From Prevotella sp. CAG:732 (GTDB lineage Bacteria > Bacteroidota > Bacteroidia > Bacteroidales > Bacteroidaceae): a stretch of 24,110 nt of DNA. The notes below the pieces were generated by a model that was given only the letters and a program-made list of their open reading frames with translations, had not been told where the DNA came from and made no database searches. A program made the position numbers and the translations under genes. Position 1 is the first letter of the stretch. Every line of letters begins with the position of its first letter. The stretch spans positions 37,395 through 61,504 of the forward strand of contig FR893247.1 in the NCBI GenBank assembly GCA_000436035.1. Direction: 5' to 3'. This document shows, in pieces, positions 1-7,584 of this stretch.

Positions 1-22
1 GGTTCGAATCCTGTCGCCCCGA
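1..22 (+). tRNA. 3' end of a tRNA, probably tRNA-Pro (partial)
   Basis: The window opens inside the T arm of a tRNA. The T loop TTCGAAT is at 3-9, the 3' half of the T stem (CCTGT) at 10-14, the 3' half of the acceptor stem (CGCCCCG) at 15-21 and the discriminator A at 22. CCA is not encoded. The acceptor implies a C1-G72 pair with discriminator A, a combination characteristic of bacterial tRNA-Pro, but the anticodon lies outside the window, so the identity is an inference. The strong hairpin that follows is its terminator. Confidence 0.75.
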
Positions 23-23
23 C

Positions 24-58
24 AAAAAGCTAAGAGGTTTCGACTTCTTAGCTTTTTT
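24..58 (+). terminator. Rho-independent terminator of the tRNA
   Basis: A near-perfect stem pairs 24-37 (AAAAAGCTAAGAGG) with 44-57, has a 6-base loop at 38-43 and includes one G-T pair. It ends in a run of six T at 53-58. It lies two bases after the tRNA and before the next gene on the same strand. Confidence 0.85.
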
Positions 59-125
59 GTTTATTTAAGCATTTGTGTTTTTGCAGGAATCTTTGATTGG
101 ATAACATATTAAATGTAATTGACTT

Positions 126-707
126 ATGATTATTACGATTGCACGCCAATGCGGCTGTGGTGCCATCAACGTGGGAAGGTTGCTGGCTGAACATTATGGC
201 ATTCCCTTCTATACCCGTAAAAGTTTGCTCGAAATGGCTCGTGAGAGAGGGGTTCTCGACGAGATGGAGGCTTTCTTCGATGAGCGTCCAGTCGATGAGT
301 TGCTCTTCGCCATGTCTTCGTATGGTGAAAGTCGTCATCTTCTCACCGAGAAGCCATTGCGTACCTTGGCTGACATGGTAGGGGAGGAGAATTGCGTCAT
401 CATCGGTAGATGTGGCAACTACATCTTCCGTCATCGCAAGGACTTGGTGTCGGTATTCCTGAAAGGTTCGCTTGATGCTCGCATCGCCAACATCCAGGCT
501 GAACAAAACCTCTCTGCCGAAGAAGCGAAAGAGTTTGTGGAGCATGTCGATGATTGCCGTGTGGCTTATCATAAGTATTATACTGACTTGACGTGGGGTA
601 ATGCGGATGACTATGACATCTGTCTCGACTGTGATCGCTTGGGTGCGGAACAGACGGCGGCGATGATTGAGCATTATGTGAAGGAAGTAGGAAGTAAGAC
701 AGAGTAA
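126..707 (+). CDS. Cytidylate kinase-like family protein
   Basis: A 193-residue protein that matches the pattern of the cytidylate-kinase-like family (Cytidylate_kin2 type): an N-terminal beta strand and nucleotide-loop region (MIITIARQCGCGAINVGRLLA), then YGIPFYTRKSLLEMARERG, and the family's VIIGRCGNYI strand near residue 90. The loop usually reads R-x-x-G-S-G-G in relatives; here it is R-Q-C-G-C-G-A, so the Ser-Gly-Gly is altered and real kinase activity is uncertain. True CMP kinase (Cmk) is a different, longer protein, so the cmk symbol is not used. It starts an apparent operon: the LrgA-like gene follows after 15 bases. No clear Bacteroidetes promoter is visible between the tRNA terminator and the start. 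The cellular role of this family is not established; regulatory or salvage nucleotide handling is only a guess. Confidence 0.8.
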   Translation: MIITIARQCGCGAINVGRLLAEHYGIPFYTRKSLLEMARERGVLDEMEAFFDERPVDELLFAMSSYGESRHLLTEKPLRTLADMVGEENCVIIGRCGNYIFRHRKDLVSVFLKGSLDARIANIQAEQNLSAEEAKEFVEHVDDCRVAYHKYYTDLTWGNADDYDICLDCDRLGAEQTAAMIEHYVKEVGSKTE

Positions 708-722
708 AAAGATTGTGGGAAA

Positions 723-1100
723 ATGAAGTATCTGATTCAATTTTTGATTATTATTGCTTTCTCTTTTGCTGGCGAATTGTTGCATTACTGTTTGCCATTG
801 CCTATCCCTGCCAGTATCTATGGCATCATCTTGCTGTTTCTGGCTTTGGAGATGAAGTGGGTGAGCGTGAAGGATATTAGAGAGACGAGTGCTTTCTTGA
901 TAGCCGTGATGCCAGTGATGTTTATTCCGGCAGCCGTCGGACTGATGGATTCCTGGAAATCCATCGGAAAGTCGTGGCTGGCATACATTGTGGTTACGGT
1001 GGTGAGCACCTTCGTTGTGATGGGTGTTTCTGGAAAGGTGACCCAGGGTGTGATCCGTGCTCACAAGAGTAAGAAAAATGAGAAGAGTGGCGAGGCGTAA
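723..1100 (+). CDS. lrgA: CidA/LrgA family membrane protein
   Basis: A 125-residue hydrophobic protein with about four predicted membrane segments and a basic, charged tail (HKSKKNEKSGEA). The opening (MKYLIQFLIIIAFSFAGELL), the segment LPLPIPASIYGIILLFLALE and the later VMPVMFIPAAVGLMD are typical of the LrgA/CidA family. These proteins act in the cytoplasmic membrane with an LrgB/CidB partner. They were first described as holin-like modulators of murein hydrolase export, and related systems have since been linked to transport of pyruvate or similar small carboxylates. The LrgB gene follows after 67 bases, so this is the first half of the pair. The short spacing from the kinase-like gene suggests shared transcription. 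Confidence 0.9.
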   Translation: MKYLIQFLIIIAFSFAGELLHYCLPLPIPASIYGIILLFLALEMKWVSVKDIRETSAFLIAVMPVMFIPAAVGLMDSWKSIGKSWLAYIVVTVVSTFVVMGVSGKVTQGVIRAHKSKKNEKSGEA

Positions 1101-1167
1101 TCGTCTTGACTCTGGTTCTTAACTATGTATAATTGGGTTCTTATATATATAATAAGGTAAGATAAAT

Positions 1168-1857
1168 ATGGGTGTTTTTCAGAATTCTGTGTTTTTCGGT
1201 GTGTTGGTAAGCTTGGCATCCTATGGCATTGGCATGGCTGTGAAGCGCAAGACTGGTTGGTCGTTGGCTAACCCACTGTTGATTTCTATCATATTGGTAA
1301 TCTGTGTGTTATTGCTTACTGGCGTCAGTTATACTACCTATAGTGCTGGTGCCAATAGCATCAGTTATCTCTTGACTCCTGCTACCATCTGTTTGGCTGT
1401 TCCGCTCTATCAACAGGTGGAGTTGCTGAAGAAGAATTATCATGCGGTATTGTTGGGCATCGTGTCGGGCGTGTTGGCTAGTTTATGTTCCGTACTCATC
1501 TTGGCATTGTTGTTCCATTTTGATCATGCCGCCTACGTCACATTCCTGCCTAAGTCTATCACGACCGCCATTGGTATCGGTGTGTCGGAAGAATTGGGTG
1601 GTCACGTCTCTGTTTCCGTCGTGGTCATTATCGTTACGGGTGTGTTGGGCAATATCTTTGCGGAGAAATTCCTGGCATTGCTTCGTATCAAGGAACCGAT
1701 TGCCAAAGGTATCGCCATCGGTTGTTCTGCCCATGCCTTGGGTACGGCGAAGGCGATGGAGATGGGTACCATCGAGGGGGCTATGAGTAGTCTGAGCATC
1801 GTGGTTTGTGGTGTGATGACGGTGATAGGAGCCTCCATCTTTGCCATGTTCCTCTAG
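1168..1857 (+). CDS. lrgB: LrgB/CidB family membrane protein
   Basis: A 229-residue polytopic membrane protein, normal length for LrgB. Diagnostic stretches are PKSITTAIGIGVSEELGG near residues 128-145, the following tGvlGniFaekfL segment, and GIAIGCSAHALGTAKAMEMG near residues 185-204; the family keeps the PKS-T, GG and G-SHA-GTA-A-E patterns. It is the presumed partner of the LrgA protein upstream. The 67-base gap between them has no strong promoter or terminator but contains the 8-mer GGTTCTTA twice (1117-1124 and 1136-1143). The ATG follows an AAGGTAAG sequence that can serve as ribosome binding site. Whether the pair controls autolysis or moves a small carboxylate cannot be decided from sequence. 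Confidence 0.9.
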   Translation: MGVFQNSVFFGVLVSLASYGIGMAVKRKTGWSLANPLLISIILVICVLLLTGVSYTTYSAGANSISYLLTPATICLAVPLYQQVELLKKNYHAVLLGIVSGVLASLCSVLILALLFHFDHAAYVTFLPKSITTAIGIGVSEELGGHVSVSVVVIIVTGVLGNIFAEKFLALLRIKEPIAKGIAIGCSAHALGTAKAMEMGTIEGAMSSLSIVVCGVMTVIGASIFAMFL

Positions 1858-1926
1858 AAAAAGTCAGTATTGCATCTTTGATTTTAGGATGATTCGGTCG
1901 GTTTTGCCTAGAATATAAGCCAAAAA

Positions 1927-1958
1927 TTTGGCGTTTCGCTCGAAATGTATTATCTTTG
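1927..1958 (+). promoter_or_regulatory. Bacteroidetes-type promoter of the DegT aminotransferase gene
   Basis: A -33 box TTTG at 1927-1930 and a -7 box TATCTTTG at 1951-1958 are separated by 20 bases, an exact match to the Bacteroidetes TTTG-N19/21-TAnnTTTG promoter. The start codon is 25 bases further on. A near-palindrome GCCAAAAATTTGGC at 1919-1932 overlaps the -33 box and is a candidate operator. This separates the gene from the LrgAB operon. Confidence 0.75.
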
Positions 1959-1983
1959 TCCAAATATTTAGCATAAAGATTAT

Positions 1984-3141
1984 ATGATTAAATTCTTGGA
2001 TTTACAGAAAGTGACGGCAAGTCATGCCGAAGAGATTCACGAGGCGGTAGCTAGGGTGGTCGATTCGGGATGGTACTTGCTCGGCAATGAGGTGAAAAAC
2101 TTCGAGGAAAACTATGCCCGATACATTGGTACGAGCCAATGTGTAGGCGTGGGGAATGGACTGGATGCCTTGACCCTCATCTTCCGTGCTTATATTGAGA
2201 TGGGCGTGATGGAGGTGGGTGATGAGGTCATCGTGCCTGCCAACACTTATATCGCTTCTATCTTGGCGATAACGGAGAATGGGTTGAAGCCTGTCCTCGT
2301 GGAGCCTAACCCTGATACGTTGAATCTGGATAGTTCGCGGATAGAAGCTGCCATCACGGAGCGTACCAAGGCTATCTTGCTCGTGCATCTTTATGGACGA
2401 AATGCTTATAATGTATATATTGGACCGATTTGCCAAAAATATCACTTGAAGTTGGTGGAGGACAATGCCCAAGCGCATGGTTGCCGTTTTGGAGACCGAT
2501 TGACGGGTAGCCTAGGGGATGCTGCAGGGCATAGTTTCTATCCCGGCAAAAACCTTGGCGCCTTGGGCGATGCGGGAGCCGTGACGACCAACGATGAGGA
2601 ATTGGCTTCCGTGATTCGTGCTTTGGCGAACTATGGAAGTCAAAAGAAATATGTTTTCAAGTACCAAGGGCGCAATTCTCGTATGGACGAGATTCAAGCG
2701 GCTGTGCTGAATGTCAAACTCAAGTACTTGGATGCCGACAATGCCCATCGTCGGGAGATAGCTCATCTTTATTATGAGCAGATTCACAATCCGTTGGTTC
2801 GTATGACGGGTACCTATCCGGTTCTGCTCGAATATCGAGAAAAATGGGGATTCGCCAATGGAGAGACTATGATTCCTGATGATAATAATGTCTATCATCT
2901 TTTTCCGATTCTTTGTTCCCGACGTGATGAATTGCAACAGTATCTCTCCGAACATGGTGTGCAGACCTTGATTCACTATCCAATTCCTCCTCATCTGCAG
3001 GAATGCTATCAAGCCTTTGCTCATCTGAAACTTCCTATCACGGAGCAGATTCATGCCGAGGAATTGAGCTTGCCTATCAGTCAGGTGATGACACTCGAAG
3101 AGGCACAGGAAGTGGTGGGATGGGTGAATCGTTTCTGTTGA
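1984..3141 (+). CDS. DegT/DnrJ/EryC1/StrS family PLP-dependent aminotransferase
   Basis: A 385-residue protein of the sugar-nucleotide aminotransferase family, which converts a keto group on an NDP-sugar to an amino group using PLP. The N-terminus IKFLDLQKVTASHAEEI and GWYLLGNEVKNFEENYARYIG are typical. VGNGLDALTL holds the phosphate-binding loop, VEDNAQAHG contains the Asp that pairs with the pyridine nitrogen, and SFYPGKNLGALGDAG carries the Schiff-base lysine, Lys189. Length and motifs are complete. Relatives include FdtB/QdtB (3-keto aminotransferases making dTDP-3-amino-3,6-dideoxy sugars) and WecE. Here the gene has no sugar-nucleotide synthase, dehydratase, isomerase or glycosyltransferase next to it, so the substrate cannot be assigned. 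It has its own promoter. Confidence 0.9.
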   Translation: MIKFLDLQKVTASHAEEIHEAVARVVDSGWYLLGNEVKNFEENYARYIGTSQCVGVGNGLDALTLIFRAYIEMGVMEVGDEVIVPANTYIASILAITENGLKPVLVEPNPDTLNLDSSRIEAAITERTKAILLVHLYGRNAYNVYIGPICQKYHLKLVEDNAQAHGCRFGDRLTGSLGDAAGHSFYPGKNLGALGDAGAVTTNDEELASVIRALANYGSQKKYVFKYQGRNSRMDEIQAAVLNVKLKYLDADNAHRREIAHLYYEQIHNPLVRMTGTYPVLLEYREKWGFANGETMIPDDNNVYHLFPILCSRRDELQQYLSEHGVQTLIHYPIPPHLQECYQAFAHLKLPITEQIHAEELSLPISQVMTLEEAQEVVGWVNRFC

Positions 3142-3233
3142 TAGACAATATTTTGCAGCATATCTCGTTCTTTAGAGGATGGAATCGTCCTGCTGGCGAT
3201 TGCAGGCAAAACTCAAGATAAAAGAACATCAAT

Positions 3234-4784
3234 ATGAAAATGAATAAGAATAGTGTTTTACGATATTTGTTGGGCATTTTCGTCATGCTGGGCTTTGTGG
3301 CTTGTATGGATGACGACGATTTCTCAACGTCCAAGAGCGACCTGCTCTCTTTCTCTACCGACACGGTACGACTCGACACCACTTTCTCTAATGTACCTAC
3401 GCCTACCAAGACGATGTGGGTGTATAATCGCACAGGCAAGAGCATCCGATGCAGCAACGTGCGCTTGGAAGGAGGCAACCAGGAGGGATTCCGTGTCAAC
3501 GTGGATGGCACCTATCTAGGACAAACCTCTGGCTATCAGACACGTGACGTGGAGGTGCGCAAGGGCGATAGCATCCGTGTGTTCGTGGAGTTGACTTCCT
3601 CGATGCAACAAGAGGATGAACCACAACTTGTACAAGACAACCTCGTCTTTACTTTGGAGAGTGGCGTTCAACAGAAAATCAATTTGCGTGCCATGTCGTG
3701 GGATGCTATTTCTTATACCAACTTGGAGGTGAAGCGAGGCGAGACCTTGACGCTTGGCGACCCTGTTGTCATTAAAAATGAAGATGGCACAGAGCGTGAG
3801 TATCATAAGCCCATCGTCATCTATGGTGGCATCAAGGTGGATAGTATGGCTACCCTAAATATCAAGGAGGGTGCTACGCTCTATTTCCACCAGAACGCTG
3901 GCATCCAAGTGTATGGAAAATTGCTGGCTGAGGGTACGGCAGAGAAACCTGTCACCCTTCGTGGCGATAGAATCGACCACATGTTTGACTATCTGCCATA
4001 CGATCGTACTCCGGGTCAGTGGCAAGGCATCAAGTTGATGGAGTATTCCCAGGACAATGTCTTGAAATACACCGACTTGCATAGTGCTTACGATGGCATC
4101 GTGGTGGATTCTAGTGATGTCAATATACAAAAACTCTTACTTGAAAACTCTATTGTTCACAACTGTCAGGGTGTGGGCGTGGAAGTGAATTATGCCAAAG
4201 TGCAAATCTATAATACTCAGTTGTCCAACACTTTAGGTCATTGCCTCTATGTCTGTGGCGGTGATGTGGATGTCAACAACTGCACGATAGCTCAGTTCTA
4301 TCCATTCGATGCCCGTCGTGGCTCTGCCATCGGCTTCAAGGCTCCTGTCAAGAATCTGTCTGTCAAGAACTCGATTGTCACTGGATATGCTGACGATGAG
4401 GTCGTGTGGACACCTCCAGTGGAAGGAGAAACTGCGGAAGAAGAAACGTTTAATTTCTCCTTCGACCACTGCTTGCTTCGTACCGAGAAGATGACAACTG
4501 ATGATAGCTTGAAGTTCACGAATGTCATCTACGAGGACTTGAAGAATGAGGTGGTGGAAAACGAGAAAGATACCCTTTGGTTTGGAGAGAAGCAGTTTGT
4601 TAACTTCGATACTGGCAACTTGATATACGATTTCCGTCTGAAGGGCAAATCGGCTGCCATTGGTGTAGCAGATGCTGAGAGCGCTTTGCCATACGACCGT
4701 AATGGTCTTCTGAAGCGTGATGAGGAGAAGACGATTGCAGGTTGCTACTTATATCGTGAGGAAAAGAATGATGCAGAAAAATAA
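3234..4784 (+). CDS. Surface lipoprotein with right-handed parallel beta-helix
   Basis: A 516-residue lipoprotein. The signal peptide runs to Ala23 and Cys24 follows in the lipobox FVAC. The residues after Cys24 are MDDDDF, the acidic pattern that marks export to the cell surface in Bacteroidetes. Residues about 30-180 form a beta-rich domain (repeated VEVRKGDSIRVFVEL-like strands). Residues about 190-400 show short repeating beta strands such as ATLNIKEGATLYFH, AGIQVYGKLLAEG, SDVNIQKLLLENS and VDVNNCTIAQF, typical of a right-handed parallel beta-helix, a fold common in polysaccharide-binding or -cleaving proteins. I see no catalytic motif, so binding or adhesion is as likely as an enzyme. 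ATG codons occur at 3234 and 3240; the first is used here. The following TPR gene overlaps its end by 17 bases. Confidence 0.8.
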   Translation: MKMNKNSVLRYLLGIFVMLGFVACMDDDDFSTSKSDLLSFSTDTVRLDTTFSNVPTPTKTMWVYNRTGKSIRCSNVRLEGGNQEGFRVNVDGTYLGQTSGYQTRDVEVRKGDSIRVFVELTSSMQQEDEPQLVQDNLVFTLESGVQQKINLRAMSWDAISYTNLEVKRGETLTLGDPVVIKNEDGTEREYHKPIVIYGGIKVDSMATLNIKEGATLYFHQNAGIQVYGKLLAEGTAEKPVTLRGDRIDHMFDYLPYDRTPGQWQGIKLMEYSQDNVLKYTDLHSAYDGIVVDSSDVNIQKLLLENSIVHNCQGVGVEVNYAKVQIYNTQLSNTLGHCLYVCGGDVDVNNCTIAQFYPFDARRGSAIGFKAPVKNLSVKNSIVTGYADDEVVWTPPVEGETAEEETFNFSFDHCLLRTEKMTTDDSLKFTNVIYEDLKNEVVENEKDTLWFGEKQFVNFDTGNLIYDFRLKGKSAAIGVADAESALPYDRNGLLKRDEEKTIAGCYLYREEKNDAEK

Positions 4785-5538
4785 ATGTTTCTTCTTTCAC
4801 CGGCAGATTTCTCATTGTCAGGTTTATCGATGGCATAGCTTCCGAAAGGTTTGCTTGTTGGCATTTTTCTTGTCCGCAAGCCATGGCATTTGCGCTTATT
4901 CTTTACCATGCCGTTTGGCTTCCGAACCTATGCAACATCAGATCTTGCAGGCAGAGACCATGCACCCAGATGAAGTGCCCCAAAAAGAGAAGAAGGAGGC
5001 TGCTGCCGAGCAGTTGAGCAAGGCATTGGATTACTTCACTTCCCAGAAGTATCATGAGTGCTTGATGATTATGCAAGAACTGGATAAGCATTATCGGTTG
5101 AATCCCCGATATAAGGCTTATCTAGGTGTTTGTTATTATTATGAGTGGGATTATAAGCAAGCGGCGAAGTATCTCTCAGCGGCCATTCCTCAGCTAGGGA
5201 ATTTCTCTCCCCATGAGCGTTCCTTTTATTATTGGGCAAATGCCGAGAGCCTTTTCAATCTTCAAAAATACGCCGAGGCTATTCCGTTCTATCAAGCCAT
5301 GCTCCCGTTGTGTTATGCCAACGAGAAGCCCGATGTGCATTATCGTTTGGGTTTCTGCTATCTCTTTGCGGAGCAATGGAATGAGGCTTGGAATGAGCTA
5401 TTGCAGGCTCAAAAAGGATACTTGAAGCTTCGGAATACACCCGATATGCAGGCTCGTATCACTCAAGTTTCTCACATGCTGGATGGACTCAAACCCAAAG
5501 TCGTCAGCTTTGTATTGGAAGAATTAATAAAGAAATGA
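4768..5538 (+). CDS. Secreted or membrane-anchored TPR-repeat protein
   Basis: The reading frame opens at 4717, but ATG-ATG at 4768 is the better start because GAGGAAAAG lies just before it (4758-4766); this gives 256 residues and a 17-base overlap with the lipoprotein gene, suggesting translational coupling. A basic region and hydrophobic segment (KVCLLAFFLSASHGICAYS) form a signal peptide or anchor. From about residue 75 there are tandem 34-residue helical repeats: KALDYFTSQKYHECLMIMQE, AYLGVCYYYEWDYKQAAKYL, WANAESLFNLQKYAEAIPFY and YRLGFCYLFAEQWNEAWNEL. These have the spacing of Ala/Gly and aromatic residues seen in tetratricopeptide repeats, which mediate protein-protein contacts. The linkage suggests it partners the upstream lipoprotein in the envelope, but no function is known. 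Confidence 0.8.
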   Translation: MMQKNKCFFFHRQISHCQVYRWHSFRKVCLLAFFLSASHGICAYSLPCRLASEPMQHQILQAETMHPDEVPQKEKKEAAAEQLSKALDYFTSQKYHECLMIMQELDKHYRLNPRYKAYLGVCYYYEWDYKQAAKYLSAAIPQLGNFSPHERSFYYWANAESLFNLQKYAEAIPFYQAMLPLCYANEKPDVHYRLGFCYLFAEQWNEAWNELLQAQKGYLKLRNTPDMQARITQVSHMLDGLKPKVVSFVLEELIKK

Positions 5539-5579
5539 GTGACCAATCCATAAGGCATTTCGATGTAATAAAAAAATAG

Positions 5580-5652
5580 TCGGGACTTTTTTCTAAATTC
5601 CTCCCGATGTTTTTGAAAATATATCCCGATGGAAAAATAAAAACGTCCCGAT
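5580..5652. repeat. CCCGAT motif repeated at 22-base intervals
   Basis: CCCGAT occurs at 5603, 5625 and 5647, exactly 22 bases apart, with A/T-rich fill between. An inverted partner (TCGGGA) lies at 5580-5585, and another inverted copy of the CCCG core lies in the right arm of the hairpin at 5671-5674. The third direct copy is part of that terminator. No gene is present in the 200 bases between the two convergent genes. Confidence 0.6.
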
Positions 5653-5680
5653 AGGTTGATTGAAACCTACCGGGACGTTT
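5641..5680. terminator. Bidirectional terminator between convergent genes
   Basis: The arm AAACGTCCCG (5641-5650) pairs perfectly with 5671-5680, an A-C mismatch follows, and TAGGTT (5652-5657) pairs with 5664-5669 around a 6-base loop. It is A-rich on the left and T-rich on the right, so it can stop transcription from both the TPR gene and the cytidine deaminase gene. Confidence 0.8.
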
Positions 5681-5738
5681 GGTTTTATCAAGTAAGAGAT
5701 GTACTCTTTTATCTTGTGGAAAAGAGTAAATTTTCCTA

Positions 5739-6218
5739 TTATCTCATATTGGCATCCACGAAAGAGAACGGAAGCAGGTCCTTGATGCTCTTGAAGCAAT
5801 AGATGCCATCCTCTCCATAAAGCAGGATGCATACTGGCTGCTTATAGCGATCTTCTATCTCCAATATCACTTGACGGCAAGCACCACAAGGCGAGATTGG
5901 GTCTTTCAGAAAGCCTTTCTCATTGTTTGCCGCAATAGCTATCGTCTTGATAGCTAGCTCCGGATGATTCGCTTGGGCGGCAAACACAGCGGTTCGCTCT
6001 GCGCACAATCCTGATGGGAAGGCGGCGTTCTCCTGGTTAGCACCTATCACGATGCTGCCATCCTCCAACAAGCAAGCGGCCCCCACGTGGAAGTGACTGT
6101 AGTTGGCGTAGGAATTTTGGGTAGCAGTTTTTGCCTTCTTTACCAACGTCTGCTCCTCTTCGCTCAATTCTGAGAGCTGGGCAAACTGATATGCAATTTC
6201 TATTTTCTTCTCTTTCAT
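5739..6218 (-). CDS. cdd: Cytidine deaminase
   Basis: A 159-residue enzyme that hydrolyses cytidine and deoxycytidine to uridine and deoxyuridine in pyrimidine salvage. The zinc and catalytic motifs are complete: Cys72-Ala-Glu74 in SGLCAERTAVFAA (zinc ligand and proton-shuttling Glu) and Cys111/Cys114 in PCGACRQ. The substrate-binding NQENAAFPSG segment at 61-70 precedes them. Length fits the small homotetrameric class. It is the last gene of a minus-strand run, 61 bases after the M64 peptidase gene with no clear promoter between, so co-transcription is likely. The convergent terminator at 5641-5680 closes the unit. Confidence 0.95.
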   Translation of the reverse strand: MKEKKIEIAYQFAQLSELSEEEQTLVKKAKTATQNSYANYSHFHVGAACLLEDGSIVIGANQENAAFPSGLCAERTAVFAAQANHPELAIKTIAIAANNEKGFLKDPISPCGACRQVILEIEDRYKQPVCILLYGEDGIYCFKSIKDLLPFSFVDANMR

Positions 6219-6279
6219 GGGGGATGTTTTTAATTAAGAGTTAATAATTAGGCTTACGCCCATATAGCTATTGAGTTCC

Positions 6280-7578
6280 TCACTTCGTATAGAAGTCGAT
6301 GAGGTGGGTGATGGCTCGCTTGCAGACCGGACAGAATTCTGGTGTGTCGTTGATGCGCATGCGGCAATCCTGTACGCCACGATATACTCCCTTGGTGCTG
6401 TAGCCCGCACCCTCGAAGACACCCACCTTTGTCTTGGCCACCTCTGGCTTTTTGGACAATGGGGTAGGAATCTTGGTTCCCTTCTTCACCATGTCCTCCC
6501 ATTTGCTGGAGAAGTTGACGAGTGTGGTGATATTCGGCTCCCATGGCTCCACATCGTGTGGGTACATTGGAATCGCCTCTTCTTCGTAAGCATACTCGTC
6601 GGCAAGACCGGCGAAGGAATGACCGAACTCATGTACCACCACAGGCTTAAACCACTTATTGTGGGTCATGGAGAGATTGTAGGAATTGAGGATACCGCCA
6701 CCTCCGTATTTCTCCGTGTTCACCAATACGATGATGTGCTCGTAAGGCGTGCCAGCCAACCAGTCGTGCAAGTCCTTGAGATTCAATGTCGTCAAGTATC
6801 TGTCACTATAGAAGGTATCGAAGTGAGAGTGGAGGGCGGTCTTCTTCCAAATGCCCTTGGATGGTTCGCTCGTACCGCTTTCCTCAGAAGGTGACTTCAC
6901 GGCGATCACATTGAAGCGATCTCTCATCTCCTTGAATGGCTCATGGGCAAAGAGTGCCTCGTTGGCTTCCTTCACATCATTGAGGAAGGTGCCCATCTCT
7001 GCCTCCGTGTAGCCTTCAGCCACGTAAGCGATGTGGATGCAACGGGCGGTGTCGGCAGCCTGCTGGATGGTCTCGTAAGGTGTAGTCTTGTCGCCCTTGT
7101 GATGGATAAGTATATCGGTAGGAGCCACCTGATGGGTGAGGCTTGTGGTCACTTCCCTTCGGTTGTTGTAGAGGGCGAGGGTGACATCCACCGTATCCTT
7201 TGGCATCGGAACGAGGAAGACGTTCTCGAAACTCTGGGTATTCTTTTGAGCCTCAGGATAGCTGAGCCATTCCTGGAAAAGGGTAGAGAAGGAGTTGCGG
7301 TAGATGACCTTGCCAGAATGGTGGTCACGTACCGTGATTTGTCCATTTCCCTCTACGGGTACTTCGCTCAAACGTTGCTTCTTGCCATACCAATGAGGCA
7401 TGACATTGAGTTCATCGACTGCAATCATCTGCTGCTTCACATTGCCTGCAAAGATGTAGTCGATACGTAAGGTCTTGTCAACGAAATAGTCGTTGAACTG
7501 TTGAGCCATCGTATGGCATGGCAGTAACAGCCAAGCCAAGGCTACAAATCCTATCTTTATATTTTTCTTCATGTTCAT
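6280..7578 (-). CDS. Secreted M64-family (IgA peptidase-like) metallopeptidase
   Basis: A 432-residue zinc peptidase of family M64, named after a clostridial IgA-cleaving enzyme and common in gut Bacteroidales. The signal peptide ends near Ala25-Gln26. Residues about 27-150 form the N-terminal beta domain. The catalytic core holds HEFGHSFAGLADEY at 316-329: His316 and His320 bind zinc, Glu317 is the general base, and Asp327 or Glu328 is the likely third ligand. A four-Cys cluster near the C-terminus (Cys405, Cys416, Cys419 and the CPVCK segment) may be structural. ATG codons exist at 7578 and 7572; the first is used. It starts 6 bases after the GH73 gene stops, so the two secreted enzymes are made together. 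Cleavage of IgA is not implied by the family name alone. Confidence 0.9.
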   Translation of the reverse strand: MNMKKNIKIGFVALAWLLLPCHTMAQQFNDYFVDKTLRIDYIFAGNVKQQMIAVDELNVMPHWYGKKQRLSEVPVEGNGQITVRDHHSGKVIYRNSFSTLFQEWLSYPEAQKNTQSFENVFLVPMPKDTVDVTLALYNNRREVTTSLTHQVAPTDILIHHKGDKTTPYETIQQAADTARCIHIAYVAEGYTEAEMGTFLNDVKEANEALFAHEPFKEMRDRFNVIAVKSPSEESGTSEPSKGIWKKTALHSHFDTFYSDRYLTTLNLKDLHDWLAGTPYEHIIVLVNTEKYGGGGILNSYNLSMTHNKWFKPVVVHEFGHSFAGLADEYAYEEEAIPMYPHDVEPWEPNITTLVNFSSKWEDMVKKGTKIPTPLSKKPEVAKTKVGVFEGAGYSTKGVYRGVQDCRMRINDTPEFCPVCKRAITHLIDFYTK

Positions 7579-7584
7579 AATTTT

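Noticed and set aside
48..1064. 338-residue open frame opposite the kinase-like and LrgA genes
   Set aside because: It spans two plus-strand genes with recognisable products and the terminator, and its sequence is low in complexity without domains.
3189..3206. Inverted repeat CCTGC...GCAGG after the aminotransferase gene
   Set aside because: Only a 5-base stem with no T-run, too weak to call a terminator.
4717..4767. Upstream start for the TPR gene
   Set aside because: It would lie 68 bases inside the lipoprotein gene and add a basic stretch (MMRRRRLQVATYIVRKR) with no better ribosome site than the one before 4768.
5603..5668. CRISPR-like regular repeats
   Set aside because: Only 6 bases recur with 22-base spacing; there are no 25-40-base repeats or unique spacers and no cas genes.
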